A stretch of DNA of 64,000 bases from Alteromonas sp047556435 (GTDB lineage: Bacteria > Pseudomonadota > Gammaproteobacteria > Enterobacterales > Alteromonadaceae): contig NZ_CP180210.1 of NCBI RefSeq assembly GCF_047556435.1, positions 3,658,001 to 3,722,000 on the forward strand. Direction: 5' to 3'. The notes under the pieces are model-generated. The model ran no database searches, was not told where the DNA came from, and saw only the letters and a program-made list of their open reading frames with translations. A program made the position numbers and the translations under genes. Shown here piece after piece: positions 28,035 through 36,551 of the stretch; the first letter of the stretch is position 1; every line of letters begins with the position of its first letter.

Positions 28035-31000
28035 TTAGAATGTGTACTTCACGCCCACTTTCAATCTCCACGTTGACTCTGATACGTCAAACGTGTCGTA
28101 GTTAGCTGTGTTGGTTCCACCGAAACGCTCCTGATAGATGTACTGACCTTGGTCGTTAACATCAAAATCAAACAGGATTTGTTGAGGGAAACGCATACGG
28201 TATACCTTACCCCAATCATCATTCAGCAGGTTAGCAAAGTTAGAGATTGTCAGGTAAACCTTACCTTTGTGACCGTCTACGAAACCTGGCACTTCCTGAG
28301 AGATGTAAAGATCAGCCGTTGCAAACCAAGGTTGAGTGGCTGAGTACTTCTCTACGTAGCCACCTGCAGCACCCGCCACGCCGGCTTCGCTTGCAATCGC
28401 CATGATCTCGTCGTAGCTCAGGCCAGACTCAAAGTCCATGTTCGGATCGTCAGCACCTGAAGGGATGTAAGGGATGTAAATATCCGAATCATCCAGAGCG
28501 GGTTGATCACCGAAGTCATCATCGCGGAATGAGCCCAGAGTCCATGAGAATGGACGGCCTGAACGACGTTCGAAGAACAGGTTAAAGTTAGTTGTGTAAC
28601 CTTCGAAGAACTCAGTCTTATAACCTAAGTTCAGAACAAAACGGTGCTCAACTTCATAATAAGCCGTGCCTACCAGTGGGTTGTTACGGTTCAGGGTAAC
28701 TTCATACTGATAGTTTGAAACTGCACGTGAGCTGGTGCCCGGGTTCGCTTCTGTAATGTCTTGGTTAGTGTAAGACGCGTTGAAAGAGAAACCGTTATCC
28801 CACTCTTTATTCAGTGCCGTTGTCAGAATAACACTGCGGCCACCGTCATCAGAGTTTGTCAGCTGAATATCGAAGTTATCTTCATATGCCGTGCCGTTAT
28901 AAACGTTATCCCAGATGATACGCTGGCCGTCAGCAGTACGGTTGCCGTTATCAACACGAGACAGGTCAACCCAATAAACACTGTCTTCACGATCCACGTA
29001 GGTCAACTCTGTTGTCCACGCGAAATCTTCACCCACGCCCGGGATGTCGAAGATATAGTCCGCACCGATCTGATAACGCCAGTCAGATGGCATTTCGAAA
29101 TCAGGGTCGATTTGGTTGGTGCTACCAGCGCCTTGCGCCAATGCATCCATCGCAACCTGAGGAACTGAAGTGAAGTCAACATCTGACGGATCCAGTGAAT
29201 CCAGTGTGACAGAGTCAAGCGTTACCCCATCGTTGGTGTAGGCATTTGAGATCCATACCAATGGTGTACCACCGGTATAACGTCCCAAACCACCACGTAC
29301 TGTCAAATCGTCAGTCACGGTCCAGTCAAAGCTTACGCGAGGCAGGATGATATCAAAACCGTCCAGGTTCTCGGTGTTAGCAAAACCGTAAGTGTCCAGG
29401 AAGTTCTGGTTAAGCGCAGGTGCCTGGTCCACAGACAAGTACTCATAACGCAGACCTGCAGTCATCACGATATCGTCAGTCAAATCAAACGTCGCGTCAC
29501 CGTAAAGCGCGTAAGTGGTGCTATCTACGTCATATGCAACGTCTTGTTCGTTATTTGTGTAAGCATTGCTGTAGTAGAACTCAGCAATCTGGCCCGCTGC
29601 GAAATCTTCGATGCTGTCGAAGTCCCACACACCGTCAGAACCTTCAGCAAACAGGTTGTAGTTTGTGGTGTCTTCCATTTCGAAGCCGAACTTGTATTCA
29701 ACGTCGCCAGATAGGTATGTCGCGTGAACACCAAAGTTAAACACTTCGTTCGCAAGTACGTTAGCGTGACGGAACTGGTCCTGACCTGCTGTCACGTCAA
29801 CTTCTTCACCACGAACGTTGATGGTGCCGTAACCATTTTTAGTTACTGAAGCTTGTTCGAACTCTTTGTAGGACATGCTGACTTCAGTGAAGAAATCCGC
29901 ACTCCAGTCAGAGTAAACGTGTGCAGTATAGAATTCGTTAGTTTGCTCTGACGTCCACTGGTTTGAAGTTAGCAGAATGTCATAAGGCGAGTCGTTAAAG
30001 TTACGCGCCTGAGAGCTTTCCTGGTTGCTGTAGGTGAAATCAGCACGGTGATTGTTAGAGATGTTCCAGTCAAGCTTGATCAGAATCTTCTCATCTTCAT
30101 TTGGCGAAGGTGCGCCACCGATGGTGTCAGTGATGCCGTACTGGTTAGCCAGGATATCAATGACTGCGTTTGCATCAGCAAGGGCTTCAGCAGAGTAAGT
30201 TGAAGGGTCAAAATCCAGAACAACATCTTCTTCCCACTTCTCATAAGAACCGAAGAAGAATAGTTTATCTTCGATTAACGGTGCGCCTAACGTAAAGCCG
30301 TAAGACTCTTCTTCGTTAGTGGTTGGGAACTCAATTGGGTCGTCACCTGGAGGAACACGATCATCAATCGCATCACCTGTGGTAGGTACAGTTTCGAAGA
30401 AAACAGAGCCTGAAACTTCATTGGTACCAGATTTAGTAACAACGTTGATGTTACCACCACCGAACTTCCCTGCGCGGGTGTTGAATGGTGCATACTCAAT
30501 AGAAACCTGCTCTACCGCGTCCAGAGAAATAGGCGGACGTGAAGTAGGGTAGCCGTTGCTCTGCAGACCGAAGGTATCGTTGATGCCTACACCGTCAATC
30601 GTTACCGCATTATATTTTGGGTTGCTACCAGCAACACTTAATTCATCACCGTCAGGGCTAACAGCGGCGAGTGGGTTGTTACGAACAACGTCTTTCAGGT
30701 CACGGTTAAATGTCGCAGTGTTATTGATGAAATCTTCACCGAATACAGAGTTTGCACCGCTGTTTGAGAAGAAGTCACGAGTACCTGTAACAACAATACG
30801 CTCAACGTCAGATACACCTTCAAGTTGTGCGTTCAACTGGAACGTGTCGTTCAGGTCAAGGTATACGTCTTCGATAACCTGACTCTGGAATTTATCAGAC
30901 TCAACAATAATAGTGTAAGGACCGCCAACACGCAGACCACGTGCTGAGAACGCGCCTTCCGCGTTAACTTCGGCTTCTTTCACTGTGCCTGATGGTTGGT

Positions 31001-31163
31001 GAAGGATAGTAATGGTACTGCCAGCGGCTGGATTACCCTGTGGACCAACGATCATTCCGCGCATAGCAGACGATTGACCTGTATTTGCAACGGCAGTGGT
31101 AGCAACACCAACTGACAATGCTACAGCCATCGCTACGCGACTGAACTGAGATTTCGTAATCAT
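28035..31163 (-). CDS. TonB-dependent receptor, Oar-like
   Basis: Outer-membrane transporter of 1042 residues with an intact Sec signal (MITKSQFSRVAMAVALSVGV...AVA). Next come a carboxypeptidase-regulatory domain (RGMIVGPQGNPAAGSTITI, about 33-110), a TonB-box-like VERIVVTGTRD, a plug with NPKYNAVTIDGVGINDTFG and APFNTRAGKFGGGNINVVTK, and a barrel ending LKVGVKYTF. Clearly paralogous to the receptor at 24423 along its whole length. No associated inner-membrane transporter or hydrolase gene is adjacent, so the ligand (peptide, glycan or siderophore) is unknown. Confidence 0.94.
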   Translation of the reverse strand: MITKSQFSRVAMAVALSVGVATTAVANTGQSSAMRGMIVGPQGNPAAGSTITILHQPSGTVKEAEVNAEGAFSARGLRVGGPYTIIVESDKFQSQVIEDVYLDLNDTFQLNAQLEGVSDVERIVVTGTRDFFSNSGANSVFGEDFINNTATFNRDLKDVVRNNPLAAVSPDGDELSVAGSNPKYNAVTIDGVGINDTFGLQSNGYPTSRPPISLDAVEQVSIEYAPFNTRAGKFGGGNINVVTKSGTNEVSGSVFFETVPTTGDAIDDRVPPGDDPIEFPTTNEEESYGFTLGAPLIEDKLFFFGSYEKWEEDVVLDFDPSTYSAEALADANAVIDILANQYGITDTIGGAPSPNEDEKILIKLDWNISNNHRADFTYSNQESSQARNFNDSPYDILLTSNQWTSEQTNEFYTAHVYSDWSADFFTEVSMSYKEFEQASVTKNGYGTINVRGEEVDVTAGQDQFRHANVLANEVFNFGVHATYLSGDVEYKFGFEMEDTTNYNLFAEGSDGVWDFDSIEDFAAGQIAEFYYSNAYTNNEQDVAYDVDSTTYALYGDATFDLTDDIVMTAGLRYEYLSVDQAPALNQNFLDTYGFANTENLDGFDIILPRVSFDWTVTDDLTVRGGLGRYTGGTPLVWISNAYTNDGVTLDSVTLDSLDPSDVDFTSVPQVAMDALAQGAGSTNQIDPDFEMPSDWRYQIGADYIFDIPGVGEDFAWTTELTYVDREDSVYWVDLSRVDNGNRTADGQRIIWDNVYNGTAYEDNFDIQLTNSDDGGRSVILTTALNKEWDNGFSFNASYTNQDITEANPGTSSRAVSNYQYEVTLNRNNPLVGTAYYEVEHRFVLNLGYKTEFFEGYTTNFNLFFERRSGRPFSWTLGSFRDDDFGDQPALDDSDIYIPYIPSGADDPNMDFESGLSYDEIMAIASEAGVAGAAGGYVEKYSATQPWFATADLYISQEVPGFVDGHKGKVYLTISNFANLLNDDWGKVYRMRFPQQILFDFDVNDQGQYIYQERFGGTNTANYDTFDVSESTWRLKVGVKYTF

Positions 31164-31578
31164 GTGTGTTTCCCTTTAATTAGGCGATGTATCACAACCG
31201 CTCTTTCACTCTTGTGGTGTTTGAGTCGATTGCATGCTGTTTTCTATTTTAGGCGACAAGATTGTTCGTTAGTTTTGTTTCAGCTTTATGACAAATCATC
31301 AAAAAAGTGCTCGTTAACAGTTTGATAACGTATCAGTTTTCTCAAAAAAACCTGACCAAGCGGTCAACAAAACTTACTTATTCTAATTATCAACAGGAAC
31401 AATTCTGTACTGCGTCGTATTCTTCGCTGATATCGCTTTAGTAAACAGCGTTTATCGCAATTCAAATTTACTTATCAAATTAACATGTAAATCAACACCT
31501 TGAGCACTTAAAGTAAACTTACTGGTTGCAATAAATAAGGTTAGCTGGTGAAATTGCGCCATTAAATAAGGTAAGGTT
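31164..31578. other. Divergent intergenic region, receptor / binding protein
   Basis: About 415 AT-rich bases with no supported gene. They must contain promoters for the receptor (minus) and the PhnD-like gene (plus); one operator-like repeat is listed separately. Confidence 0.6.
31353..31366. promoter_or_regulatory. Operator-like inverted repeat, TGACC-N4-GGTCA
   Basis: TGACCAAGCGGTCA, a perfect 5-base inverted repeat about 190 bases upstream of the receptor start. It has the same layout as 27624-27637. Confidence 0.45.
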
Positions 31579-32448
31579 TTGAGTAGTAAATTGTCATTTG
31601 TGCGGATACCAAAATTTGTACAGCATAGTTTTCTGGTACTTTTACTGGCGGTCACGGTTGTGTCTGCGTTTTACCAAAAGCGAGAGAAATTGCCTACTAT
31701 ACAGCCACAAACTGGTCAGAATTACATCTGCGAAGCCCCCTTTTCCGACAATGATGACACCTTTGATGTGTATGTAACGGACAAATCTGTCGCATTAATG
31801 TCAATCGAACGGTTTTGTAGCGATAAAGTGGTACGCAGACAATTTGGCAATGTGAATGTCATTTTAGGTCAAAATGACTACGATACCTTTCGCTACATCA
31901 ATCACGGTGTGGTCGATTTGGCGCTGGTAAAAAGTAATGTGGTCGAAGCATTTGGTGCTGACAGCATTTACGGCTATGAAAACATCGCCTCTCACCCTGA
32001 TTACAGCGCGTATTTTATCGCATTAAAGGAAAAGCCGGAACTGAGTAAGGAGTATCTCCTCGGTAAACAAATCGGCATTCTCGACTATCCCAGCAGTCGC
32101 TCCGGCCATATTGTTCCTAAAACTGTTCTGAAATCGCTCAATCTCAGCGATAACAATGTAGAGCTTAACTATTACAACTCACATGTCGAGTTACGTCGCG
32201 CGCTTCTCGCAGGGGAAGTGGACATTATCTCCTCATACTGGGGTAAAGGTGACGATGAAATTCTGTCGAAAAACTACATTACGTCTTTGCACAGTGGCGT
32301 TAGTGGAATGCGCTGGTACCTGAAGATGCAAACACGAAACACAGATTTACGCTGCGCTACACAGCAGGTTATCAAACAAATCGCGGCATCCCATCCGAGG
32401 GCCTATTACCAACGTGTCGACCTGGAACAGGAGTGTGGTAGTGAGTAG
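31579..32448 (+). CDS. PhnD-like substrate-binding protein, membrane anchored
   Basis: 289 residues. An N-terminal hydrophobic segment (about 14-31) preceded by basic residues, without an obvious signal peptidase site, is followed by a type-2 periplasmic binding fold. PhnD-family signs are GVVDLALVKSN, LLGKQIGILDYPSSRSGHIVPKTVL and LLAGEVDIISSYWG. The start is TTG at 31579 with AAGG just upstream; a GTG seven codons later is possible. It overlaps the next gene by eight bases. No ABC permease or ATPase is nearby, so a sensory rather than transport role is likely, which is inference. Confidence 0.75.
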   Translation: MSSKLSFVRIPKFVQHSFLVLLLAVTVVSAFYQKREKLPTIQPQTGQNYICEAPFSDNDDTFDVYVTDKSVALMSIERFCSDKVVRRQFGNVNVILGQNDYDTFRYINHGVVDLALVKSNVVEAFGADSIYGYENIASHPDYSAYFIALKEKPELSKEYLLGKQIGILDYPSSRSGHIVPKTVLKSLNLSDNNVELNYYNSHVELRRALLAGEVDIISSYWGKGDDEILSKNYITSLHSGVSGMRWYLKMQTRNTDLRCATQQVIKQIAASHPRAYYQRVDLEQECGSE

Positions 32449-33403
32449 CCTGGGAAGACGCAGAAAGCGTGATACTGCCCGTTTAGCTGGCATTTGTGTC
32501 GCCCTCCTGATTGGATTTCAGCTTGCAGCATTCGCGGCTCAGTATCTGGGGACCACGCTCACACAACACCAGGCACTGGATGAACTTGAATTGAGAATAA
32601 GTCTCGATGCCGCTTATCTTGATGTGGGCAACGCGGCTCTGAATACGCCGGTAAATAATTCGGCAGTCCAGCGGTATCTTGCACGCTTAAATTCTGCCTT
32701 GTATAACGACGACTACCCCCTGATGGTCTCCTCGCTACAGTCGGTAAATTATGATGGCGAGCTTCCCACCTCATTTAACAGCAACGAGACCTTAACACTC
32801 ACGAATTCAGAACAGGCAATCGTTGTGGAAGTGGCCATGCCGACAGCCTTTTCAACGTTATCTTTCAGCCCGATGGCGCTGTTATTCAGCCTGGTATTAA
32901 TGCCGCTTTATGTACGTACCTCAGGCAGGCGGAGACGCAGAGAGTTGATTATTGCCCAGGAAGAAACCGCTCCTGTGCCACTGCTTATTATCGACCTGAA
33001 AGAAAAAACACTGGGCAACGGCGTCAATGACGTCAAGGTAGTGCTACAAAACAAACCTTTGTGTTTTTACACTGCATTGGTGAAGTACTGCATGGATAAC
33101 CCCGACGAACCCTTGCAGCACCATAAGGATGTGCCGACAGAGCTGCTGAACCTGGCCAACAAAGTGTTTGGCCGACTGATCGAATTAGGCCACACCAAAC
33201 GTAAACGCCCGGACTTTAACGCTAACCTTGATAAAACACTGAGTGAAGTTCGTGCCGCGCTGGATGAGGTTTTTGCCGAGTTTACGGCAGAAAAAGAGCG
33301 CTATTACCCCCCTCGGGCGCAAGGTGAAGGCTCGCGCTCAAAACAACACAGCTTTGCTCTAACCAGTCTCAGTCCGGAGGATGTAGAAATTATCGGTAAT
33401 TAA
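32441..33403 (+). CDS. Two-pass membrane protein with cytoplasmic C-terminal domain, unknown function
   Basis: 320 residues from a GTG at 32441 (AGGAG seven bases upstream), overlapping the binding-protein gene as GTGAGTAG. Basic N-terminus, a membrane helix at about 14-35, a periplasmic part of about 100 residues, a second helix (LLFSLVLMPLYV), then RTSGRRRRREL and a soluble C-domain. The C-domain contains KPLCFYTALVKYCMDNPDE and GRLIELGHTKRKRPDF followed by a helix; the basic, helix-rich pattern could be a winged-helix output module, but I do not recognise the family. The coupling suggests it transduces the state of the PhnD-like protein across the membrane. Confidence 0.7.
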   Translation: MSSLGRRRKRDTARLAGICVALLIGFQLAAFAAQYLGTTLTQHQALDELELRISLDAAYLDVGNAALNTPVNNSAVQRYLARLNSALYNDDYPLMVSSLQSVNYDGELPTSFNSNETLTLTNSEQAIVVEVAMPTAFSTLSFSPMALLFSLVLMPLYVRTSGRRRRRELIIAQEETAPVPLLIIDLKEKTLGNGVNDVKVVLQNKPLCFYTALVKYCMDNPDEPLQHHKDVPTELLNLANKVFGRLIELGHTKRKRPDFNANLDKTLSEVRAALDEVFAEFTAEKERYYPPRAQGEGSRSKQHSFALTSLSPEDVEIIGN

Positions 33404-33520
33404 AATTTACGGCTTTTCAACGCATTTAAACACCCAATAAGTGAGTAATCGCGAACTTAACATTGATTCGTGAGGGGCAAACGCGTATCTTTGCATCAAG
33501 AAAAATAGCCTTCATGTATT

Positions 33521-34144
33521 ATGCAATCGCCGTTAATTATTGCCATTTCCGGAGCTTCAGGCTCTGGAAAATCGTTATTTACCGAAAATTTATATAATGG
33601 ATTCTCCGCACAGGGCCGTCCTGTGCAAATTTTACGAGAAGACCATTACTATCGCGCGCAGGACCATCTGCCGATGGAAGCCCGCGAGCAAAATAACTAT
33701 GATCACCCTAACGCCTTCGAGCACGAGCTTCTTAAAGCCCACCTGCAGGCGCTGCGTAACGGGGAACCGATCGACTACCCGCATTACTGTTTTAAAACGC
33801 ACACGCGTTTGCCGGATACAGAAAGACTGAACCCGGCTCCAGTGATCATTCTTGAAGGGATCATGTTGCTTGCCCGTGCAGAGCTACTTCCCCTTTATGA
33901 TGTCAAAATCTTCATCGACACGCCGTTAGATATCTGCCTCATGCGCCGCATGATGCGGGATATAAAAGAGCGTGGCAGAACCATTGAATCGGTGGCACAA
34001 CAATACGAACAAACCGTTAAGCCCATGTATCACCAATTCATTGAACCCAGCCGCTTTACTGCAGATGTGGTAGTGACCCAGGGCGGAAAAAACCAGATTG
34101 CCCTGGACGTTATCAAGTCGCATATCCAGCAGGCATTAATGTAA
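33521..34144 (+). CDS. udk: Uridine kinase
   Basis: P-loop kinase phosphorylating uridine/cytidine in pyrimidine salvage. 207 residues with Walker A GASGSGKS at 10-17, the REDHYYRAQDHLPMEAREQNNYDHP region at about 40-63 that holds the nucleoside, and RRMMRDIKERGR as lid. Followed after 12 bases by a nucleoside transporter, so uptake and trapping are encoded together. No good ribosome site is seen before the ATG. Confidence 0.9.
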   Translation: MQSPLIIAISGASGSGKSLFTENLYNGFSAQGRPVQILREDHYYRAQDHLPMEAREQNNYDHPNAFEHELLKAHLQALRNGEPIDYPHYCFKTHTRLPDTERLNPAPVIILEGIMLLARAELLPLYDVKIFIDTPLDICLMRRMMRDIKERGRTIESVAQQYEQTVKPMYHQFIEPSRFTADVVVTQGGKNQIALDVIKSHIQQALM

Positions 34145-34156
34145 AGGATTATCCCT

Positions 34157-35368
34157 ATGGTAAGTTTACTGGGCATTGCGCTATTGCTCGGCATTGCTTA
34201 TGCGCTTTCGTCAGCGCGTCGTTCGATTAACTGGCGAACCGTGGGTGGCGCTTTTGCCATCCAGGCTGTCATCGGTGCATTCATTTTGTACTTCGAGCCA
34301 GGCAAGCAGTTGCTGCTGAATATGACCCAGTTTGTTGCCAATATCATTGGTTACAGCCAGCAGGGCATCGACTTTGTGTTTGGCCCTATTGGCGACAAAT
34401 CACTGGGCTTTATCTTTGCCTTCAACGTTCTGCCTGTCATCATTTTCTTCTCTTCGTTAATTGCTGTGCTTTATCACTTAGGCGTGATGACGTGGATCAT
34501 TCGTCTAATCGGCGGCTTCCTGCAAAAAGCGCTGGGCACCAGTCGCCCGGAGTCAATGTCTGCTGCGGCCAATATTTTCGTTGGGCAAACTGAAGCACCA
34601 CTCATCGTACGTCCGTTTATCCCGCATATGACCCGGTCAGAACTGTTTGCCATTATGGTTGGCGGCCTGGCATCCATCGCCGGCTCAGTTATGGCGGGTT
34701 ACGCTGGTATGGGTGTAGAGCTCAAGTATTTGCTTGCTGCCAGCTTCATGGCGGCACCAGGCGGGCTACTGATGGCAAAAATCATTTTGCCCGAAACCGA
34801 AAGTGCCAAGGACGAACTTAAAGAAATTGATGCCGAAGATACCGGCTACGCCAATGTTTTCGATGCTGCCGCCAGTGGTGCAGCGTCAGGCCTTACCCTG
34901 GCCCTGAATGTTGGCGCAATGCTACTTGCTTTCATTGCGCTTATCGCCATGCTTAATGGTATTGTAGGCTGGTCGGGCTCGTTATTTGGCTTTGAAAATC
35001 TGACGTTTGAAGCCATTTTGGGTTTCTTGCTACAGCCACTTGCCTGGGCCATCGGTGTACCGTGGGAAGAAGCCAAGATAGCCGGCAGTGTTATCGGTCA
35101 GAAAGTCGTAGTGAACGAGTTTGTTGCGTATTTGGGGTTCCTTGAGAATCGAGAGGCCTTATCTGCGACGTCTCAGGCTATCATCACTTTTGCACTCTGC
35201 GGTTTTGCAAACTTTTCCTCAATTGCCATCCTGATGGGTGGAATTGGTGCGATGGCCCCAACCCGACGTAAAGAAATCGCGCGTTTGGGCCTAAAAGCTG
35301 TTATTGCAGCAACGCTATCTAACCTTATGAGTGCCTCACTGGCAGGTTTCTTTATCTCATTGGGTTAA
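34157..35368 (+). CDS. Concentrative nucleoside transporter, NupC family
   Basis: 403-residue inner-membrane symporter of the CNT family. Signatures: GFIFAFNVLPVIIFFSSLIAVLYHLGVM, FVGQTEAPLIVRPFI (nucleoside site QTE), KVVVNEFVAYL and ALCGFANFSSIAILMGGIGA. An AGGA-like site precedes the ATG. Forms an operon with udk; the pair imports and phosphorylates nucleosides. Whether H+ or Na+ drives it cannot be read. Confidence 0.93.
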   Translation: MVSLLGIALLLGIAYALSSARRSINWRTVGGAFAIQAVIGAFILYFEPGKQLLLNMTQFVANIIGYSQQGIDFVFGPIGDKSLGFIFAFNVLPVIIFFSSLIAVLYHLGVMTWIIRLIGGFLQKALGTSRPESMSAAANIFVGQTEAPLIVRPFIPHMTRSELFAIMVGGLASIAGSVMAGYAGMGVELKYLLAASFMAAPGGLLMAKIILPETESAKDELKEIDAEDTGYANVFDAAASGAASGLTLALNVGAMLLAFIALIAMLNGIVGWSGSLFGFENLTFEAILGFLLQPLAWAIGVPWEEAKIAGSVIGQKVVVNEFVAYLGFLENREALSATSQAIITFALCGFANFSSIAILMGGIGAMAPTRRKEIARLGLKAVIAATLSNLMSASLAGFFISLG

Positions 35369-35426
35369 AAATACGGCCATTAGTAGACTATTTGGTCAAG
35401 TTTTTGTAAATTACGCACCTCTTCGC

Positions 35427-35454
35427 GCAGACGTTGATTTACGTCAACGCCTGC
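35427..35454 (+). terminator. Possible terminator of udk-nupC
   Basis: Arms CGTTGA / TCAACG around TTTACG, extended by GCAG / CTGC across one mismatch and followed by GTCTTTTC. The tail is short, so this is tentative. Confidence 0.4.
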
Positions 35455-35480
35455 GTCTTTTCTGTTCGCGGGTCTATGAT

Positions 35481-35486
35481 TATAAT
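35481..35486 (+). promoter_or_regulatory. -10 element of the oxygenase gene
   Basis: Perfect TATAAT 29 bases before the oxygenase start; no good -35 at the usual distance. Confidence 0.4.
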
Positions 35487-35515
35487 GCCGCCGTCTAAAT
35501 TAACGGGAATCAGAT

Positions 35516-36355
35516 ATGCAATTAGTTGCTGTTGACTACCAGGCCGAAAACGCACAGGAACTCTTTGTTGAGTCGTTGCGTGAGACCGGATTTGGTGTAC
35601 TTAAAAACCATCCAATTCAGCAATCGATGGTGTCAGATATTTATGTCGCGTGGCAGAAGTTTTTCGATAGTGAAGAAAAACACCAGTATCTCTACAACAA
35701 AGGTACGCAGGATGGTTTTTTCCCGCAAAGCGTCTCTGAAGTTGCTAAAGGGTTTACCAAGAAAGACATCAAAGAGTATTACCACTTTTATCCGTGGGGT
35801 CAGTGCCCGACTGAGCTTCGTCCACAGCTTGAAGCCTATTACAATCAGGCAACGGATCTTGCGAAAACGTTGCTGGGTTGGATAGAGGCACATTCACCGG
35901 ATGAAGTAAGTAAACATTACCGCGAGCCGCTGTCGAATATGATTAAAGACAGCGATCAAACACTGCTTCGCGTGTTGCACTACCCGCCACTAAGCGGTGA
36001 CGAAGAGCCGGATGCGATTCGTGCCGCTGCGCATGAAGACATTAACCTGATCACTATCTTGCCCGCAGCAAATGAGCCTGGTTTGCAGGTAAAAGCGAAA
36101 GACGGCAGCTGGCTGGATGTGCCGTGTGATTTCGGTAATTTGATCGTGAATATCGGTGACATGCTGCAGGAAGCGTCAGGTCATTACTTCCCGTCTACCA
36201 CGCACCGGGTGATGAACCCTGAAAACGCAGACATGACCAAGTCGCGTATTTCATTGCCGCTGTTCCTGCACCCTCGCCCGGATGTGCAGTTGTCAGACCG
36301 TCATACTGCAGGCAGCTACCTTCAGGAACGCCTGAAAGAACTGGGCGTGATATAA
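35516..36355 (+). CDS. 2-oxoglutarate/Fe(II) oxygenase, isopenicillin-N-synthase-like
   Basis: 279-residue cytosolic dioxygenase-fold protein. The N-terminal DIOX_N part (ELFVESLRETGFGVLKNHPI) precedes the jelly roll with iron ligands His173 and Asp175 in AHEDINLITIL and His230 in STTHRVMN, and the 2-oxoglutarate Arg244 in SRISLPLFLHP. The complete facial triad suggests an active enzyme. The substrate is unknown. Monocistronic, with a TATAAT upstream and a strong terminator downstream. Confidence 0.88.
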   Translation: MQLVAVDYQAENAQELFVESLRETGFGVLKNHPIQQSMVSDIYVAWQKFFDSEEKHQYLYNKGTQDGFFPQSVSEVAKGFTKKDIKEYYHFYPWGQCPTELRPQLEAYYNQATDLAKTLLGWIEAHSPDEVSKHYREPLSNMIKDSDQTLLRVLHYPPLSGDEEPDAIRAAAHEDINLITILPAANEPGLQVKAKDGSWLDVPCDFGNLIVNIGDMLQEASGHYFPSTTHRVMNPENADMTKSRISLPLFLHPRPDVQLSDRHTAGSYLQERLKELGVI

Positions 36356-36374
36356 GTGTCCGGTTCCTGATACT

Positions 36375-36404
36375 AAAAAGCCGTGCGACTGCACGGTTTT
36401 TTTT
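36375..36404. terminator. Terminator after the oxygenase gene
   Basis: Arms CCGTGC / GCACGG around GACT, with five A before and eight T after, so it can act in both directions. Confidence 0.9.
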
Positions 36405-36551
36405 GTTTCGCACGTCTCAGTTATCACGCAATATGAGCATTGCCTTTCTGGCTTACTTTTGTGCTGACACAATTCGATCGCGTGATTTAAATAAGACGCG
36501 TTAAGCTACACCGTTTCGCGTACGCCTGACTACGACCTTACTGCACCATGT

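Noticed and set aside
24423..31163. Tandem receptors as a polysaccharide utilisation locus
   Set aside because: No SusD, glycoside hydrolase or sugar transporter genes lie beside them; the amylase is over 30 kb away.
32414..32440. ATG start nine codons earlier for the membrane transducer
   Set aside because: The AGGAG site lies inside this stretch and serves the GTG at 32441.
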